Assembly: GCF_003573695.1 (NCBI RefSeq) | Contig: NW_020650526.1 | Span: forward strand, 3,207,531 to 3,271,530 | Reading direction: 5' to 3' | Source of the DNA: Papaver somniferum | Lineage: Eukaryota; Streptophyta; Magnoliopsida; Ranunculales; Papaveraceae | Length of the DNA: 64,000 nt | Shown here: piece after piece, positions 32,606-44,909 of the stretch | Numbering within the stretch: position 1 is the stretch's first letter | Layout of the letters: each line of letters begins with the position of its first letter | Program-made: the position numbers and the translations under genes | The notes under the pieces: model-generated | The model's database searches: none | The model's input: the letters and a program-made list of their open reading frames with translations, nothing else | What the model was told of the DNA's origin: nothing

Positions 32606-32720
32606 CTATCCTTGCAAGACTTCATCAGGCGTGGCGCCAAAGAGGAAGAAGTTATCTTCTCCAATTTCCTCTCTTATTGCTACATTAGCCCCATATAGTG
32701 TTTCAATTATGAGATATCCT
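32606..32720 (-). pseudogene. starch phosphorylase pseudogene, downstream piece
   Basis: On the minus strand the frame continues from the other side of the gypsy element as GYLIIETLYGANVAIREEIG and then EDNFFLFGATPDEVLQG, ending at a TAG. This matches the alpha-glucan phosphorylase segment NGCLIIGTLDGANVEIREEIGE / NFFLFGATADEV, with Gly to Glu and Asp to Tyr changes at otherwise strongly conserved positions. The piece is separated from its upstream part (46498 onward) only by the retrotransposon and its 5-bp target duplication. Confidence 0.88.
32716..32720. repeat. gypsy target-site duplication, left
   Basis: ATCCT, identical to 46498-46502, in phosphorylase coding sequence. Confidence 0.93.
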
Positions 32721-33681
32721 TGTATGTACACCTTTCATCATCCACCACGTGTACAGAAAGAGACACGTGGAAGGTATGTGAAGCGAGACATCAAAACATG
32801 ATAGCAAGCATCACATCAGAAGATTCCATCGTTCAGTAGATCTGACGGTCAGGGACAGAGGACCACAAAGGTATGATGGCTCAGAGGAGCACCAGATAAT
32901 ACCCCTTGGGTATTAACACACCCAATCCCGAGGAAGATCCCAGATCAACGGCCGAGAGGAAGTTAGGCTGACACAGATATGACCAGACAAAGAGACACTT
33001 GTATGACACGAGCATACATCCATCTAACCGCATTAAATACCCAAGAGATATACACGTGTCGATCAGCTCGTGGAAGAAGCAAGGATAACCCTTCGTATTC
33101 AAGCTCAGACCGCGGCATATGCCGAAGACCTCTGCGTAATAGGCACAAAGCACAAGAAGATAAGATTACAACGGCACCTCAGAGATGGGACCCACGTTCC
33201 ATCCCTATAAATACCCCTCTCCACTAAGAGAGGGGAGGCAGACCATTTTGGGAGAGCAATTAGAGGAGAACATAGGAGAGAGAAATAGGAAGAGTAAGTA
33301 ATCCCCCTACTTCCGCAGACCTATGTATATTCTAAAGTCATTCGACTATCTTTGTAACCATTCAATACATAGTGAAACACCAAACCCCGTGGATGTAGGC
33401 CTTAGTGCCGAACCACGTAAATCTGTCTCATTTACATTTCAGCACCTTACATTCAGCGTTAAACTTCATATGCTTTATATTTATACTTGATTCTCGATTT
33501 ATTCCTTTATACGAACATTATTTATGATAATATTCGACTAGACAATGACAAGCCCGGAGGCTTCGAGTCGATGAATCGATATAATCATCCCGTTACGCAT
33601 ACGACGTATAATTTTATAATTAGGATGTATGCAAATATTGTTTGTGAACACGTGGATGGCTTCGTGATTTATGTGTTCACA
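32721..33681 (+). repeat. gypsy 5' LTR (961 bp)
   Basis: Begins TGTATGTACACCTTTC and ends TGTGTTCACA. A TATA-type CTATAAATACCCC box lies at about 33205. It is near-identical to 45548-46497; visible differences are about 20 substitutions, one indel of about 16 bases near 32830 and the length of a G run near the TATA box. Confidence 0.95.
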
Positions 33682-33684
33682 ATT

Positions 33685-33701
33685 TGGCGCTAGAAACAGG
33701 G
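33685..33701 (+). other. gypsy primer-binding site
   Basis: TGGCGCTAGAAACAGGG begins three bases after the LTR end. TGGCGC starts are usual for plant gypsy primer sites; the priming tRNA is not determined here. Confidence 0.75.
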
Positions 33702-34187
33702 ACTTTGTCTCGGTAAAAGATTTATCTTATCCTGTGATTTCACCTTAAAACGCGCATTACGGTTGTGCCCTATTCTGGGTTCAGCGTGCTTTCAAAACCA
33801 TTTTTATTCTGGGTTCATAGTCTTCATTTTCACAAACACCATTTCAAAGCAGACAAACCCGCGGCTATCTATCACAGATTTGCACGTGAGGTGTTTTCCT
33901 CAACTAAGACTTAATAATCCAGATTCATGAGTCCTCGCGACGGATCTGCCTTTTCAAGAGTTCTTTTTCAAAAATAGTCTGAAAAAAAGATTCATGATCG
34001 TTTATTAGAGGATTTGTATTGCAAAAACTAGACCGATGAAGTCTTTACATTTCTCTTCTATTAAGGCCCTTGGGCAGCTCATTTCCTTCTATTCCAATAG
34101 TCTTGCGGGTACGAATGGCGCTAACCCGATCCTCGTGGATATCTTTGGTTCTCCTTATTTATTCCCCTATGCAGAAAAGGATTAAAA

Positions 34188-36170
34188 ATGGAGAAGATAC
34201 TAGAGGCAGGAAAAACCAAAGCCTCAACAAAGGAGACACCGAGGGTTACCTCGGTCATGACCCGAAGCAAGCAGAAAGGAGACAAAGCTAAAACAACTAC
34301 TCAGAGGCAGGATGCTGCGGAGATCACTTCACCTATGAACACTAACTCCATTGCAGCCGCGGCTCTCAAAGCAGCAGCCACGAAGACTGTTGCGGTCCTC
34401 CAGGCTACAGAAGCTAACAAGACTTTGGTTTCAAGCCAAATCCATCAACAAAGAGAGGGGGTAGCAGAATCTATGAAACATCAGCCCGCACATCCACCAA
34501 TCTTCGGAATGCCATCAACCAACGGTCAGAATCAAACCATACCAGTGGTTTTAGTACCACAGGTGGAAGCTCAACCGAGGGGATCAAACTTGGAGATACC
34601 AACGATTGAAGCTGATCCTCGGCCACCCTTAATACACACTGTAGACGAAGGGGGAACTATGGCCGTAGGGGTACCGGCTGGAACTCCCAATCAGGGATCA
34701 AACCAGTCCAACCGACTGATGGTAGATCTCGAAGAATTAAAAAATATCCAGCAGGTCTACGCAGATGCCGTAGCTCTTCTGGCCAGGGAGAACCAAGACT
34801 TGAAAGATAAGATTGCCCAAAGCACGAAGACTAGCCAACAACTGGACGAAGCAAATGCTAAAGCACCAGAGCCTAATCGAGACCGAAGAATCATCCTAAC
34901 AAATGATGCCAGGGGAAGCAGTGCATCCGTTCCGGAATATGCCACCGAAGAGTTAGACTATTATGACATCGAAGATCGAAGAAAGAAACGCTCAACTGAG
35001 CATGAGAACGTGGGATATTACCGCGCAATGGAGGAGCTGCGTGATGAGATGATGGCTGAAATCAAACAGTTAAAAGCCAGACAAGGCGGAGGAAGGCTTG
35101 AAGAGGTGATGAAATAAGCTAACTCCACGCCCCTAACTCATCGCCTGGCAAACCCCCATTCCGTTAAAGTGCCCTGTCCCAACTTTTGAATGCTATGACG
35201 GATCCAGTGATCCCGCGGCACATATCCGGTATTATAACGTATCTTAGCCCGATGGAGTCAAAACGCCGTCCTCTGTAGATATTTCCCATCAAGTCTGAAG
35301 GGATCGGCTTTGTCTTGGTTTGACAACCTGCCACCTGATTCCATCAACTCCTACGATCAACTCGCAGAGAAATTCTGAGGACAACATGTACAACAAAGCT
35401 GTCAACACTGGAATGGATAAACTTTTTTCTCTGGCAATTGGTACAAGGAGAACACGAGGGAATACACCAACAGATGGCACAAGATCTGCCAAGCCATAGG
35501 GAGTGTGGATCCCGTAGTAAGTATCAACTGCTACAAGTGGGGATTAGACCGAATGAGTCCACTATTTGTTGAGATCATGGAAGCGTACCTAAGACAGAAG
35601 GAGATCTTCGAATAATTATTGAAAGTACGCTCGTCTTGAAGAAATCCAGCGTGAGAACCCGAGGGCACACGCAGAGGTCTCACCGTACCAATTCCGCAGA
35701 ACAAACCAGCGGGGCCAAAAGAAATAGCTCAGTGGAACGGCCTCACGAAGATAGGAAGGAACGAAGATGAACGACGAAAAGACGATCGAAAATTCGAAGA
35801 TCAGGTTTACACGAAGCTCAATGCTAGCTACGCTCGGATCTTGCGAGAGATCAAAGGAAGGGAAAATTTGGAGTGGCCGTGGTCTAAGGGAAAACACCCC
35901 CAAGAACCGAGAAGTCTAAAGATTACTGTGAGTATCATTGCTTCAATGGACACCAGACCGAGAAATGCAAAAACCTCAAAATAATGATCCAAAAATTGAT
36001 TGATGCTGGCGAACTCAAGCAATACATACGAAAGGAGGTCACCGAGGACAGATCCAAACGACCAAGCAAGTCCAACTTCCAGAGGGAAACCGCACAATCA
36101 ACACCATCTCGTGTTCCGAAGCCGCAGGGCCCTCCTTACAGCGCAGATAGGAAAGAGGCTACGAAGCAAT
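34188..36170 (+). pseudogene. gypsy gag, frameshifted
   Basis: Starts MEKILEAGKTKASTKETPRV and is open for 309 residues to 35117. This N-terminal part is low-complexity with a predicted coiled coil near its end (VDLEELKNIQQVYADAVALL, and MEELRDEMMAEIKQLKARQG). The gag core follows in shifted frames: LKGSALSWFDNLPPDSINSY, then TREYTNRWHKICQAIGSV. The zinc-finger-like stretch CEYHCFNGQTDxEKCKNLK, then IQKLIDAGELKQYI, is typical of Tat/Athila gag ends. Stops or shifts occur at about 35115, 35380, 35615 and 35930. It would package element RNA if intact. Confidence 0.88.
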
Positions 36171-36199
36171 TCGAAGACCACTGCGAATTATATAAGATT

Positions 36200-36645
36200 G
36201 ATGGCGTAGAGGTGGACGAGCACGAAGAGTGGATGGACGCACCTATCATCTTCGATACTGAAGATATCGAAGAAGATATGGAAGACCATAACGATCCCTT
36301 GGTCCTCACACTACCAGTGGCATGTAACCTCAAAAAGATCCTCATACGGGGGAAGCTCAGTGAACGTTCTATTCTACGACGCCTTCAAACGGATGAAGCT
36401 CCATGATGAACAACTAACCTCTTATTACACCATCTACGGGTTCAATGGAGCGCCCACAAAGCCATTGGGAGACATCGTGTTGCAGGTGAACGCCGGACCC
36501 ATGAAAGTAGAAACACGATTCAGCGTGGTTGACGCCCCATCCCCCTATAACGCCATTATTGGACGAAAGTGGTACATAAACTCAAGGGAGTGGCAGCAAC
36601 TTACTACCAATATCTCAGGTTCCCTACACCCGAGGGAGTGATGGA
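36200..36645 (+). pseudogene. gypsy protease region, active-site codon disrupted
   Basis: Pepsin-like retroviral protease. The flap and C-terminal part are readable (SVNVLFYDAFKRMKL, FSVVDAPSPYNAIIGRKWYI). Gypsy proteases here carry a D-G-G-S-S active site. The GGSS codons are present at 36348-36359, but two bases appear to be missing immediately before them (about 36346-36347), so the catalytic Asp codon and the frame are lost. The upstream strand (LVLTLPVACNLKKILI) is in the other frame. Confidence 0.8.
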
Positions 36646-37020
36646 AATCAAGGGAGATCGGGTCTCTGCAAAAGAGTGCCAGACCACTCAGGATCGTATC
36701 AACAACGAACAGAAGAGCAGCGAAAAACCCGAAGGATCAAAAATAAAGAAGCTGCGAAAGAAAAGGCCATAGACCTGTTCCTCAAGGAAACCACAGGAAG
36801 GGTTGACAAAAGATGATAATGTCCTTAACACAGACAAGTACTTCAGCAGCCAACGAAGGACAGAAACATACCAAATAGCAATTAAAGAACGTCCCAGTCC
36901 TCGGGGACCCGAAGCCGGTGTTCACACCAGTGGAGCCCGTAAAAAAATCAACATAGGAACGGAAGAAAACCCGAAGATGATCAAAGTAGGGACCATAATG
37001 GACGAAAGAGAGAAGATTCC

Positions 37021-38185
37021 TTAACCAAATTACTTAAAGAATACGCGGATGTATTCGCCTGGAAGTTAGGAGACATGCCGGGGATTGATCCGAAAATAAT
37101 CCAACACGAGCTGCGCATCAAACCAGGCACGCCACCTTTCAGGCAGAAAATAAGAAAAGTTGCACCGAGTATCATAAGGCAGTAGAAAAAGAACTTCGGA
37201 AACTACTAGAAGCAGGCTTCATCAAGGAAGTCAAATACCCTACATGGATCTCCAACATGGTCGTCGTTCCTAAGAAAAATGGAGGGGTTAGGATATGCAT
37301 CGACTTTACTAACCTCAACAAGGCATGTCCAAAGGACAGCTATCCCCTGCCAGCATAGATCAACTGGTTGAAGCAGTGGAAGGATACGAAGAGCTGTCAT
37401 TCATGGACGGATATTCTGGTTACAACCAAGTAGCCCTGGCAGAAGAAGATCAACTACACACCATTCTACACCCCGCATGGCCTTTATTGCTACACTAGAA
37501 TGCCCTTTGGACTTCGAAACGCAGGGGCAACGTACCAAAGAATGGTCGATGCTATCTTCAGGCCATGGATTGGTAGTACCCTAGAAGTCTACGTTGATGA
37601 CATGCTCGTCAAAAGTAGCTGCGCAAAGATCACCACCAGGACCTGAGAGATATTTTCGAAGCAATGAGGAAACATCACATGAAAGTAAATCCAGAAAAAT
37701 GCACTTTCGGTGTCACCTCAGGGAAATTCCTCGGATATCTGGTAACAAAAAGGGGCATTGAGGTAGACCCGAAGATTCAGGCCATAGTAGAAATGCCATC
37801 TCCGAAGAATTTAAAAGAAGTGCAGAAGCTCAATGGGTCCATAGCAGCCTTGGGCAGATTTATTGCCCGATCCTCGGACAAATGCAAACATTTTTTCAAT
37901 ATTCTCAAAAAAGGGAGTAAGTTTGAATGGACCGCAGAATGCGAAGAAGCCTTCCAAAGAATCAAGGAACACCTGGCTTCAATTCCAATCCTGCAGAAGC
38001 CTGATCCTGATGAGGTTTTGGCATTGTACATAGCGACAGAAGACGCAGTTAGCGCAGTGTTGGTCAAAACCAATACGAAGATAGAACAACCTATTAATGT
38101 CAGTAAGACCCTCAATTCTGCGGAAAGGAACTACACGAAGATCGAACAACTATCCTGGCATTGGTATGGGCTACTCAAAAGCTGA
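37021..38185 (+). pseudogene. gypsy reverse transcriptase and first RNase H, broken
   Basis: RT motifs in order: LLKEYADVFAWKLGDMPGID, the RKV-xKELRKLLEAGFIKEVK helix, WISNMVVVPKKNGGVRICID, CPKDSYPLP, FMDGYSGYNQV, MPFGLRNAGATYQRMVD and VYVDDMLVKS (catalytic YVDD). The connection domain follows (MKVNPEKCTFGVTSGKFLGY, VQKLNGSIAALGRFIA), then the RT-linked RNase H (FEWTAECEEAFQRIKEHL, LYIATEDAVSAVLV). Frame changes lie near 37160, 37355, 37460 and 37620, and a stop at 38183. Sequence style is Tat/Athila. Confidence 0.92.
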
Positions 38186-38439
38186 GAACCTATTTCCTAA
38201 CTCACTTCATCCGCGTCCCATGCAAAGCACCACTGGAAGCAGTCCTCAAAAGCGGGAAAAGTAGGCAGAATAGCCAAGTGGAACACCCACCTGGACCAAT
38301 TCAACATCATTCATGAAATTCAACATTCCCAAAATCCCAATCGGAGTTTTTGGCGGATTTCTTAGCAGACCTCCCCTGGACAACGAGAAGAGATTAGGGG
38401 AATACCAGAAGCCGACGAGAAAGCAAGGATCCAGTTGAT

Positions 38440-38952
38440 GTCCTCGAACCCGCGAGTCAAAGACAATGGGAAGTCTTCGTTGATGGTTCCAAAAATAAGG
38501 AAGGGGCAGGAATAGGCATTGTCATCACCACCCCAACTGGAGAAAGGATCGTACAGGCACTCAGGTTAGAATTCAAAGAGCATACTAATAACATCGTCGA
38601 ATACGAGGCAGTCGTACATGCCCTCCGCTTAATAATAGAGATGGGGGTAACTGATGTAAGACTGACAAGTGATTCGCAGCTTGTCATACGACAAATAGGG
38701 CTCGAATACAATGTGTACGACGACACCCTCTCAGCTTACATGGCCTTGGTCCAAACATTGGCATCACAAATTCCGAACATCAAGTTCCGGCACTTATGCA
38801 GAAGGGATCTCAGGCACGCGGATGCCCTAGCATATATATCATCCATGCTGAAGGACAAGAGTATCGAAGCTATCAAAATAACAAGGGTATACGAGCCTCG
38901 ATTGCAACACAATTTTCCTATACGAAGATCAGGTGGGAGAAGACATCCGTGA
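38440..38952 (+). pseudogene. second (archaeal-like) RNase H of the Tat element
   Basis: A second RNase H domain after the RT-linked one: WEVFVDGSKNKEGAGIGIVI, LRLEFKEHTNNIVEYEAVVH, VRLTSDSQLVIRQI and LRHADALAYISS. The D-E-D-D residues (FVDGS, EYEA, TSDSQ, HADALA) are all visible. This additional, archaeal-type RNase H is a defining feature of plant Tat elements. It begins in one frame at about 38455 and is open to the TGA ending at 38952, apart from the join to upstream RT, which is disrupted. Confidence 0.88.
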
Positions 38953-39149
38953 CGATTTTGACGAAGAAGATATCCTGTCAAGAGCAAATCAAGACGAAGA
39001 TTTCAACAACGAAGATGATTGGAGAATGATGATCCATGCGTTTCTCAAGGATGGAACCTTACCCGCGGATCACAAACAAACAGGAAAATACTCTCCAAAG
39101 TAGGAAGATATGATCTTCGGGATGGATCCTGTACAAGAAATCTTTCCTC

Positions 39150-40269
39150 GGACCGTTACTACGTTGCTTATCCAGGAAAGAGGGGCATCGAATTCTAAAC
39201 GACATCCATTATGGTGACGCAGGAATCATAGCGGCATGAGATCACTAGCCGACAAAGCAAAAATGCAAGGATATTACTGGCCCACAATGATACAAGATGC
39301 GCAAGAATGTCCCGACGATGTGAAGAATGTCAGCGTTTCGCCAAAAAGATACATGCACCAGCAACAAGTTGAATTCTGTGGATAGTCCGTGGCCATTCGC
39401 AAAATGGGGCATAGATATCGTTGGGCCTTTCATCGAAGGATCAGGGAAAGACGATTTTTGATAGTAGCCACGGACTACTTCAGTAAATGGGTGGAAGCCA
39501 AAGCCTTAGCCAGGATCAGAGACGTGGACGTGTTTACTTTCATATTCCAAAACATTATTTGCAGGTTCGGCATACCAGCGGAAATCGTGTCCGATAATGG
39601 TAAACAATTACAGGGGAAAAACATAGACATGCTCTTCGACACTTTCAAAATAAGGAAAAACAAGTCCACCCCCATATACCCTCAAAGCAACGGACAAGCG
39701 GAAGCTACAACAAGACCCTCGCCCTTATCCTCAAAAAGCAATTAGACGAACACAAGGGGCGATGGTGTGAACAGCTACACAATGTATTATGGGCATACAG
39801 GACAACACGAAGATCTGCCACTGGGGAGTCCCCATTTCTCCTCACTTATGGAGCTGAAGCAGTCATCCCAACAGAGATCCTCATGCCAACCACAAAGACC
39901 GAAGCATGGGAGAAAAATCTCACAACAGACATGATGTTAGAGAGACTGGACGACCTGGAAGGAAGGAGGGAAGCAGCATTGCAAGATGGAAAATTATCAA
40001 CGGAGACTAGCGAGAGAGTACAACAAAAAGGTTAAGCTTCGAAATTTTGTAGAGGGCAGTATGTGCTAAGAACAATCCCGCAGTATCAACGAGAGAAGAA
40101 ATGGGGAAAGTTAGCACCTACATGGGGAGGACCTTTTATAATACACGACATTGCGGGAAACGGTTCCTACTATCTTCGCAATCTGAAAGCGAGGTCCTCC
40201 GGCACCCTTGGAATGCTAAATGGCTCAAACCGTACTACCCATAGGAGCAGCAGCTTTGCATCTGCGTGA
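39150..40269 (+). pseudogene. gypsy integrase, frameshifted
   Basis: The N-terminal zinc-binding remnant is scrambled around 39180-39340 (GMRSLADKAKMQGYYWPTM, then partial Cys residues). The catalytic core is readable: VATDYFSKWVEAKAL (first Asp), AEIVSDNGKQLQG (second Asp) and YPQSNGQAE (Glu). After a shift near 39705 it continues EHKGRWCEQLHNVLWAYRTT and ESPFLLTYGAEAVIPTEI, and the C-terminal end reads KLAPTWGGPFIIHDIAGNGS YYL. This enzyme would insert the cDNA; here it has at least three breaks (about 39380, 39710, 40035). Confidence 0.9.
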
Positions 40270-40902
40270 GAATACCAAGAAGAAGGCAGCGTAACCGCTT
40301 TACATGTTTCTATCTCTGGACGAGGAGTAGCAGGCCTCAACCTATCAATCAAAAACTTTTTGGGAAATCTTCAAGACGAAATGGTCAAAAGGCCCGCTGG
40401 ATGAACGCATGTACATTACATATAATTAACAATATTGGGGAAAGTAGTTAATCTACAATCTCTCAGGGCTCCCCTATCAGTGTCTATGAGTGTAAGACCA
40501 GGGGAAGGCACCCAGCAGAAAGAGATACCCAACCAATTTTAAGGCAGCGGGTCGACGGAATGGGTGCATGTAAATATTTCAAATAAGCATTCCATATCCT
40601 AGAACGCTGCCTCGGCCCCCACCGTTTGGGAATCCTCTGGCCCAGGATTCGCCAGCGGGGTGACAGGTCTCAAGACGATCACGAAGGTATTTACCTTCGG
40701 TGTCGCACTCAAACACTCTCAACTTTTTACAAACAGTTATTTCTAGTTTAACACTTCACAATACTTTAAAATAAAAAGATGAATTGATAACGCAGGTACG
40801 CCAAAAGGATGATCCATTTCATAAAGAGTTGATTACAAGATTCAGCAAATAAGATAAACAGGAAACAATCAAAAAATGATCCGAAATTATATAATCAACG
40901 GA
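40270..40902. other. gypsy spacer between pol and the antisense gene
   Basis: Non-coding: contains TGCCTCGGCCCCCACCGTTTG-like GC-rich sequence around 40610 and no ORF. It separates the convergent 3' ends of pol (plus strand) and the antisense gene (minus strand). Confidence 0.6.
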
Positions 40903-43900
40903 TCAACTTTCTATGACTAATAAAAGAAATCTACTTGGACGATACAGCTCCATCAACGGGTTGTCTCTGCGAGATGAAGGTACGCTACCACCTGAAGAGG
41001 GCCCAGAAGAACCAGGCAAGGCGCGGGAAGGGGACGCGCGGATAATTCTTGACAAGACCATGTTCGACTTTAAGCCAAGTTCAATCTTATCCAGGACTTT
41101 GTTGGTCTCTTCAGCCAACTGACATCGAGCCTTATAAGTGATAACAGCGGTCCGCTGGTTGGCTGAGACACAATACAGATAGGCGTTCCGCCTCTTTGGA
41201 GGCAATCTCCGCTGCTTCCTCACGAGACGCGGCCAACCCTTTGAAATAGTTGGTTTGTCCTTCCTGCTGCACTAAGGCAGATTGAGTTTTTTAAGCTCAT
41301 CATTTGCTGCGTGAAGCTGTCCCTCGAGTGCTGAAAACAAAAATACCAAGGGGTTAAAACGAAGAAATAACAGAATCACACTCGATAAAACGAGGTTATA
41401 CCTTCGACATTAGCCGAAGCCTTCATACTCATTGACAACTGCGTCCCGAGCCTCATCAAGAAAGTCATATTCGGTGGATAGTTTCTTATAATCCGTTTGA
41501 AGGTTCGTAAGAGCAAATTGACTGGCGTCTAATCTACCTGCTTCATCGAATCCAAGTGACGAAGATGGTTGACTTCATCATTCACCTCCCCCATCCTTTT
41601 ATGAGTCGATACACATTCACTCAAGATCTCTTTCAGACTCCACTTGGCGAGCAACATCGCTCGAGACGCTGCTAGGGCTTTACTAAGAGCACCAACCTCG
41701 GCCCTAGCATTATCTCTTTCCTCGGAAAGACGCAGCATACTATCCCTAACCCCGGGGCCTAAGAAAGAACGAGCCTGTTGTAACTCTCCTTCTAAAAAGC
41801 GCACTCTAGCCTCTAAGTTGAAGCATGTTCTCGAGCATCACGCAGGTTGTCACGCGTCCATAGCAGCGTACCATTAAAAACAACGGTCATGATTGTACTT
41901 ATTTTGCATATCAACCATCAGTGTTCGCTTTTCACGCCACTCAGCTGTTAAGGCGTTGTGCTCATCAGCACGAGCATTCCACTTTACGGCTTCGCTCTTC
42001 AACTTACCCACCAACTCTGCAATACGATTTCTGTCGTTCCCTTTCTTTCCGAAGCCATATCAACTCGGGGATCCACCCACTGAAGATAGGGTGGGGAGAC
42101 TCAGACAGAACACCAAAATACAGATAGGGAATCACAAGGAGTGAAAAATCCGTAAAATACAAACCTGTGAAGGACGAGACACTTCTACGAGTCTGCTCCA
42201 ATTCGTTGCGGACTATAGCAAGTTCTGAACGAAGATTCTCCTCTCGTTACCCAACTGTTCTTTTTCCTTCAGACGGCCCCTCAGTTCATTTATTTCCGCT
42301 TCAGCCGCAGACAGTTCCTCTTCCCTATGACGAAGCTTGGCCTCCAACTTTAAAGACTTTGCTTTAAAGAATTGGTATAGAACATGGTTAAATGTTCTCC
42401 TCATCATCTACGTCACAAACAACAAACATTATTATACCAAAGGGATCAGATATCACGAAGAACACAATGCGCGGATATCATAAAAAGAGTACAAGGATTT
42501 ACCTCTAAAACACGCTGCTGGGGAAAACCGTACTGGTACCCATCAGCTATGGCCATCATATCAGCAACAGAGGAGGGAGGGTCAACCACTAAATTAGCTT
42601 CCGAAGCTCTAAGATTCTTCTCCCACATCTCAGCAACGCGGGCTTCAGAAGACAGTTGCATCATTCGACGAGTATAAGCGTCGGAATTCTTCTCACCAGT
42701 GACCACGGGGGCAGGGTTAGGGACGAACATCAGGTTTTCTTCTTTACAAGCCAAAACATCTTCACCTTCAGGCATTAGCGAGAAAGGGAAATCCTCGGAA
42801 GGAGACTCAACCGCAGACTTCCCCTTGGCGGTTATCTCCTCACCCGCGCAAGTCTCGACATTACCACCCTCAGCATGACCACCTGCGTTCTCAGCTTCTG
42901 ATCAGTGGTACCTTCTTTGCCAAGGTCCCCAAGCACATCCCAATCATCATGTGGGGAAAGCAATGAGAAGTCCTCGGCAAGACCCATGGCAGCAGTCACA
43001 TCGAAGGATTCCCCCGCGGAATATATCCTACCGAAAGAGAACTCTGGGGAAATTACGGGCAAAGTACCCACACCAACAATGTCATCCCCAACAGGGGAAG
43101 ATCCACTCCCACCAGTACCACCGACGGTAATATTACCCTCAGCCTCACCATCACCACCCGCGGCAATTTCTTCTTCAAGATCACCACCCGCGGCAACTTC
43201 AGCCTCACCATCACCACCCGCGTCAACTTCTTCTTCACCATTACCACCTTCGTCATCAAGGTAAGAATTGTCGGTACGCTCTTCTCCGTTGGACATTTCT
43301 TCATCCTCACCATACCCTTGGTTTACGGGACTTGTAACCTCCTCATAACCCTCAGCCTCACCAATAACCGCAGTAGAAGATTTTTTGGGTCCAAGTTTCT
43401 TCTTCTTCGACACCTACAAACCAGTATACATCCCACAAAGGCTCATTTTTTCCCTCACTTCAAAAATGAAAATTATTTCAAGCAAGGAAAAAGGGGCAAA
43501 AATATAGAGAATATAAGAAGAAACTATATCTTGGCAGCAGCAGCACTCTTTGATGGATGGATAGCACCAGAACCCTCCTCCTCATCTCCATCAACGACAT
43601 CAAGATCATAAGGAAAATTCATGCCCGCGAAATTAGGACGCCAAGGACAGAAATCTCCATAACGAGCAGGAGGAGTTTCACGAGACTTGCTATTTCATAA
43701 GGACGCCAACCACGTGGACCCAGAATCCATCCGTAAGCCCAATAACAGTAGCATGCCATTCATAATCATGGTCACGCTTAATACTTTCACGAGCAGGAAA
43801 GAGTTTCCGTTTAGCAGATCCCTCAGTACCAGGAACATACTTCAGCTTGGCATCACTCACCTCACTCAAAAGACGAATTTCACCACGGGGAGCAGCAATA

Positions 43901-44909
43901 TTACGAAGACTAACACTCCACGGCTTACGGTTTCTGCTGTTGACATAATCCCCAAAATAACTATTGAAGTTCTGAGGAGTGTACCACTCTCTCTCAGCAG
44001 GATTTGGAACATAGCAGGTCATCATAGTCTCTCCCTTGCTCCGCTGATAACATTCCTTCAGTGAACGAAGATAATTCCCAGATAGTTGTGACACAGAACG
44101 ATTATGGAAGATCCTTCGCGACTAGCCAACACGTCATAATAAAAGGAGTCACCCGACTTATATAATGGCAACATAAGACCCGCCTCAAAGGCTCCAACCG
44201 TAGTCAACAGATGAAACTCGTCAAACTGATAATTAGCAAGGAGCTCGTAGGTGATATCATCGTCAGGAGCATAGAAGCGAACCTCAAAAGCTTGGAGTTC
44301 ATGTTTTTCCTTGAATATCTCAAGATCAATATGCTTGAAAGTGACCTTCTTCTTACCAACTGAAATGCTGCGTATCATGGGGACAGTTTCTTCTTCGTCT
44401 GCGGAATCAGAAGTAGGACCCAATTCCGAAACTTTCCTTTTAGAAGGAAGATTTGTAGACGGATAAGATCTCGACATAGTACCCTTGGAGTACTTCCCTT
44501 TGAAAGAAACCGCGGGAGGAGGCGGCAAAGATTTCTGCGGAGGCACTGAAGGAGGAGCCATTGAACGAAGGGGAGGAGCATCCACTATTTCAGTACGAGG
44601 AGGAGGAGCCCGCGTACTCCTAGAGTCATCACGAGGAGGAGCCTGCGTACTCCTAGAATCTTCACGAGGACGAGAAGGGGCGTGGTTAACGGCGTACCTA
44701 GATCCAGAAGGACCCTTCGGCATATCCCCTTTCTTGGAAGGCATAATCTTCGCACCGGAGGAAGATGAAACCCTATGACCCCGAGGATCCGATAGCGAAG
44801 ACTTGTAAGGACCTTCCCCAAGTGGAGATCTGTCAGGATCTCTACGCGGAGGGGATCTTGGCGGACTAGACGGCGGAGTTTGGTAAGGAGCCGGCGGTCG
44901 ATCAGACAT
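40903..44909 (-). pseudogene. antisense multi-exon gene inside the Tat element (aORF)
   Basis: A 4-kb minus-strand gene, opposite to gag-pol. It starts MSDRPPAPYQTPPSSPPRSP at 44909. The N-terminus is Pro/Arg/Ser-rich with DDSRSTRAPP repeats; a folded domain follows (about 44390-43700: FKHIDLEIFKEKHELQAFEV, FDEFHLLTTVGAFEAGLMLP, EWYTPQNFNSYFGDYVNSRN), then an acidic Gly-rich linker (AAGGDGEAE repeats, 43300-43100) and a C-terminal coiled coil (RHREEELSAAEAEINELRGR, LSEERDNARAEVGALSKALA). Introns with GT-AG ends fit at 42408-42502, 42081-42164 and 41331-41401, with an acceptor at 43414. One or more frameshifts (near 44095 and 43700) break this copy. Extra ORFs here, often antisense, are known in Tat elements; their function is not established. 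Confidence 0.82.

Noticed and set aside
32881..33227. ORFs inside the gypsy LTRs
   Set aside because: Present on both strands in both LTRs with stops at different places and no family motif; chance frames in LTR sequence.
34757..34945. Minus-strand ORFs opposite gag and pol as further antisense genes
   Set aside because: They are shadows of gag-pol codons with no splice signals or domains, unlike the antisense gene at 40.9-44.9 kb.
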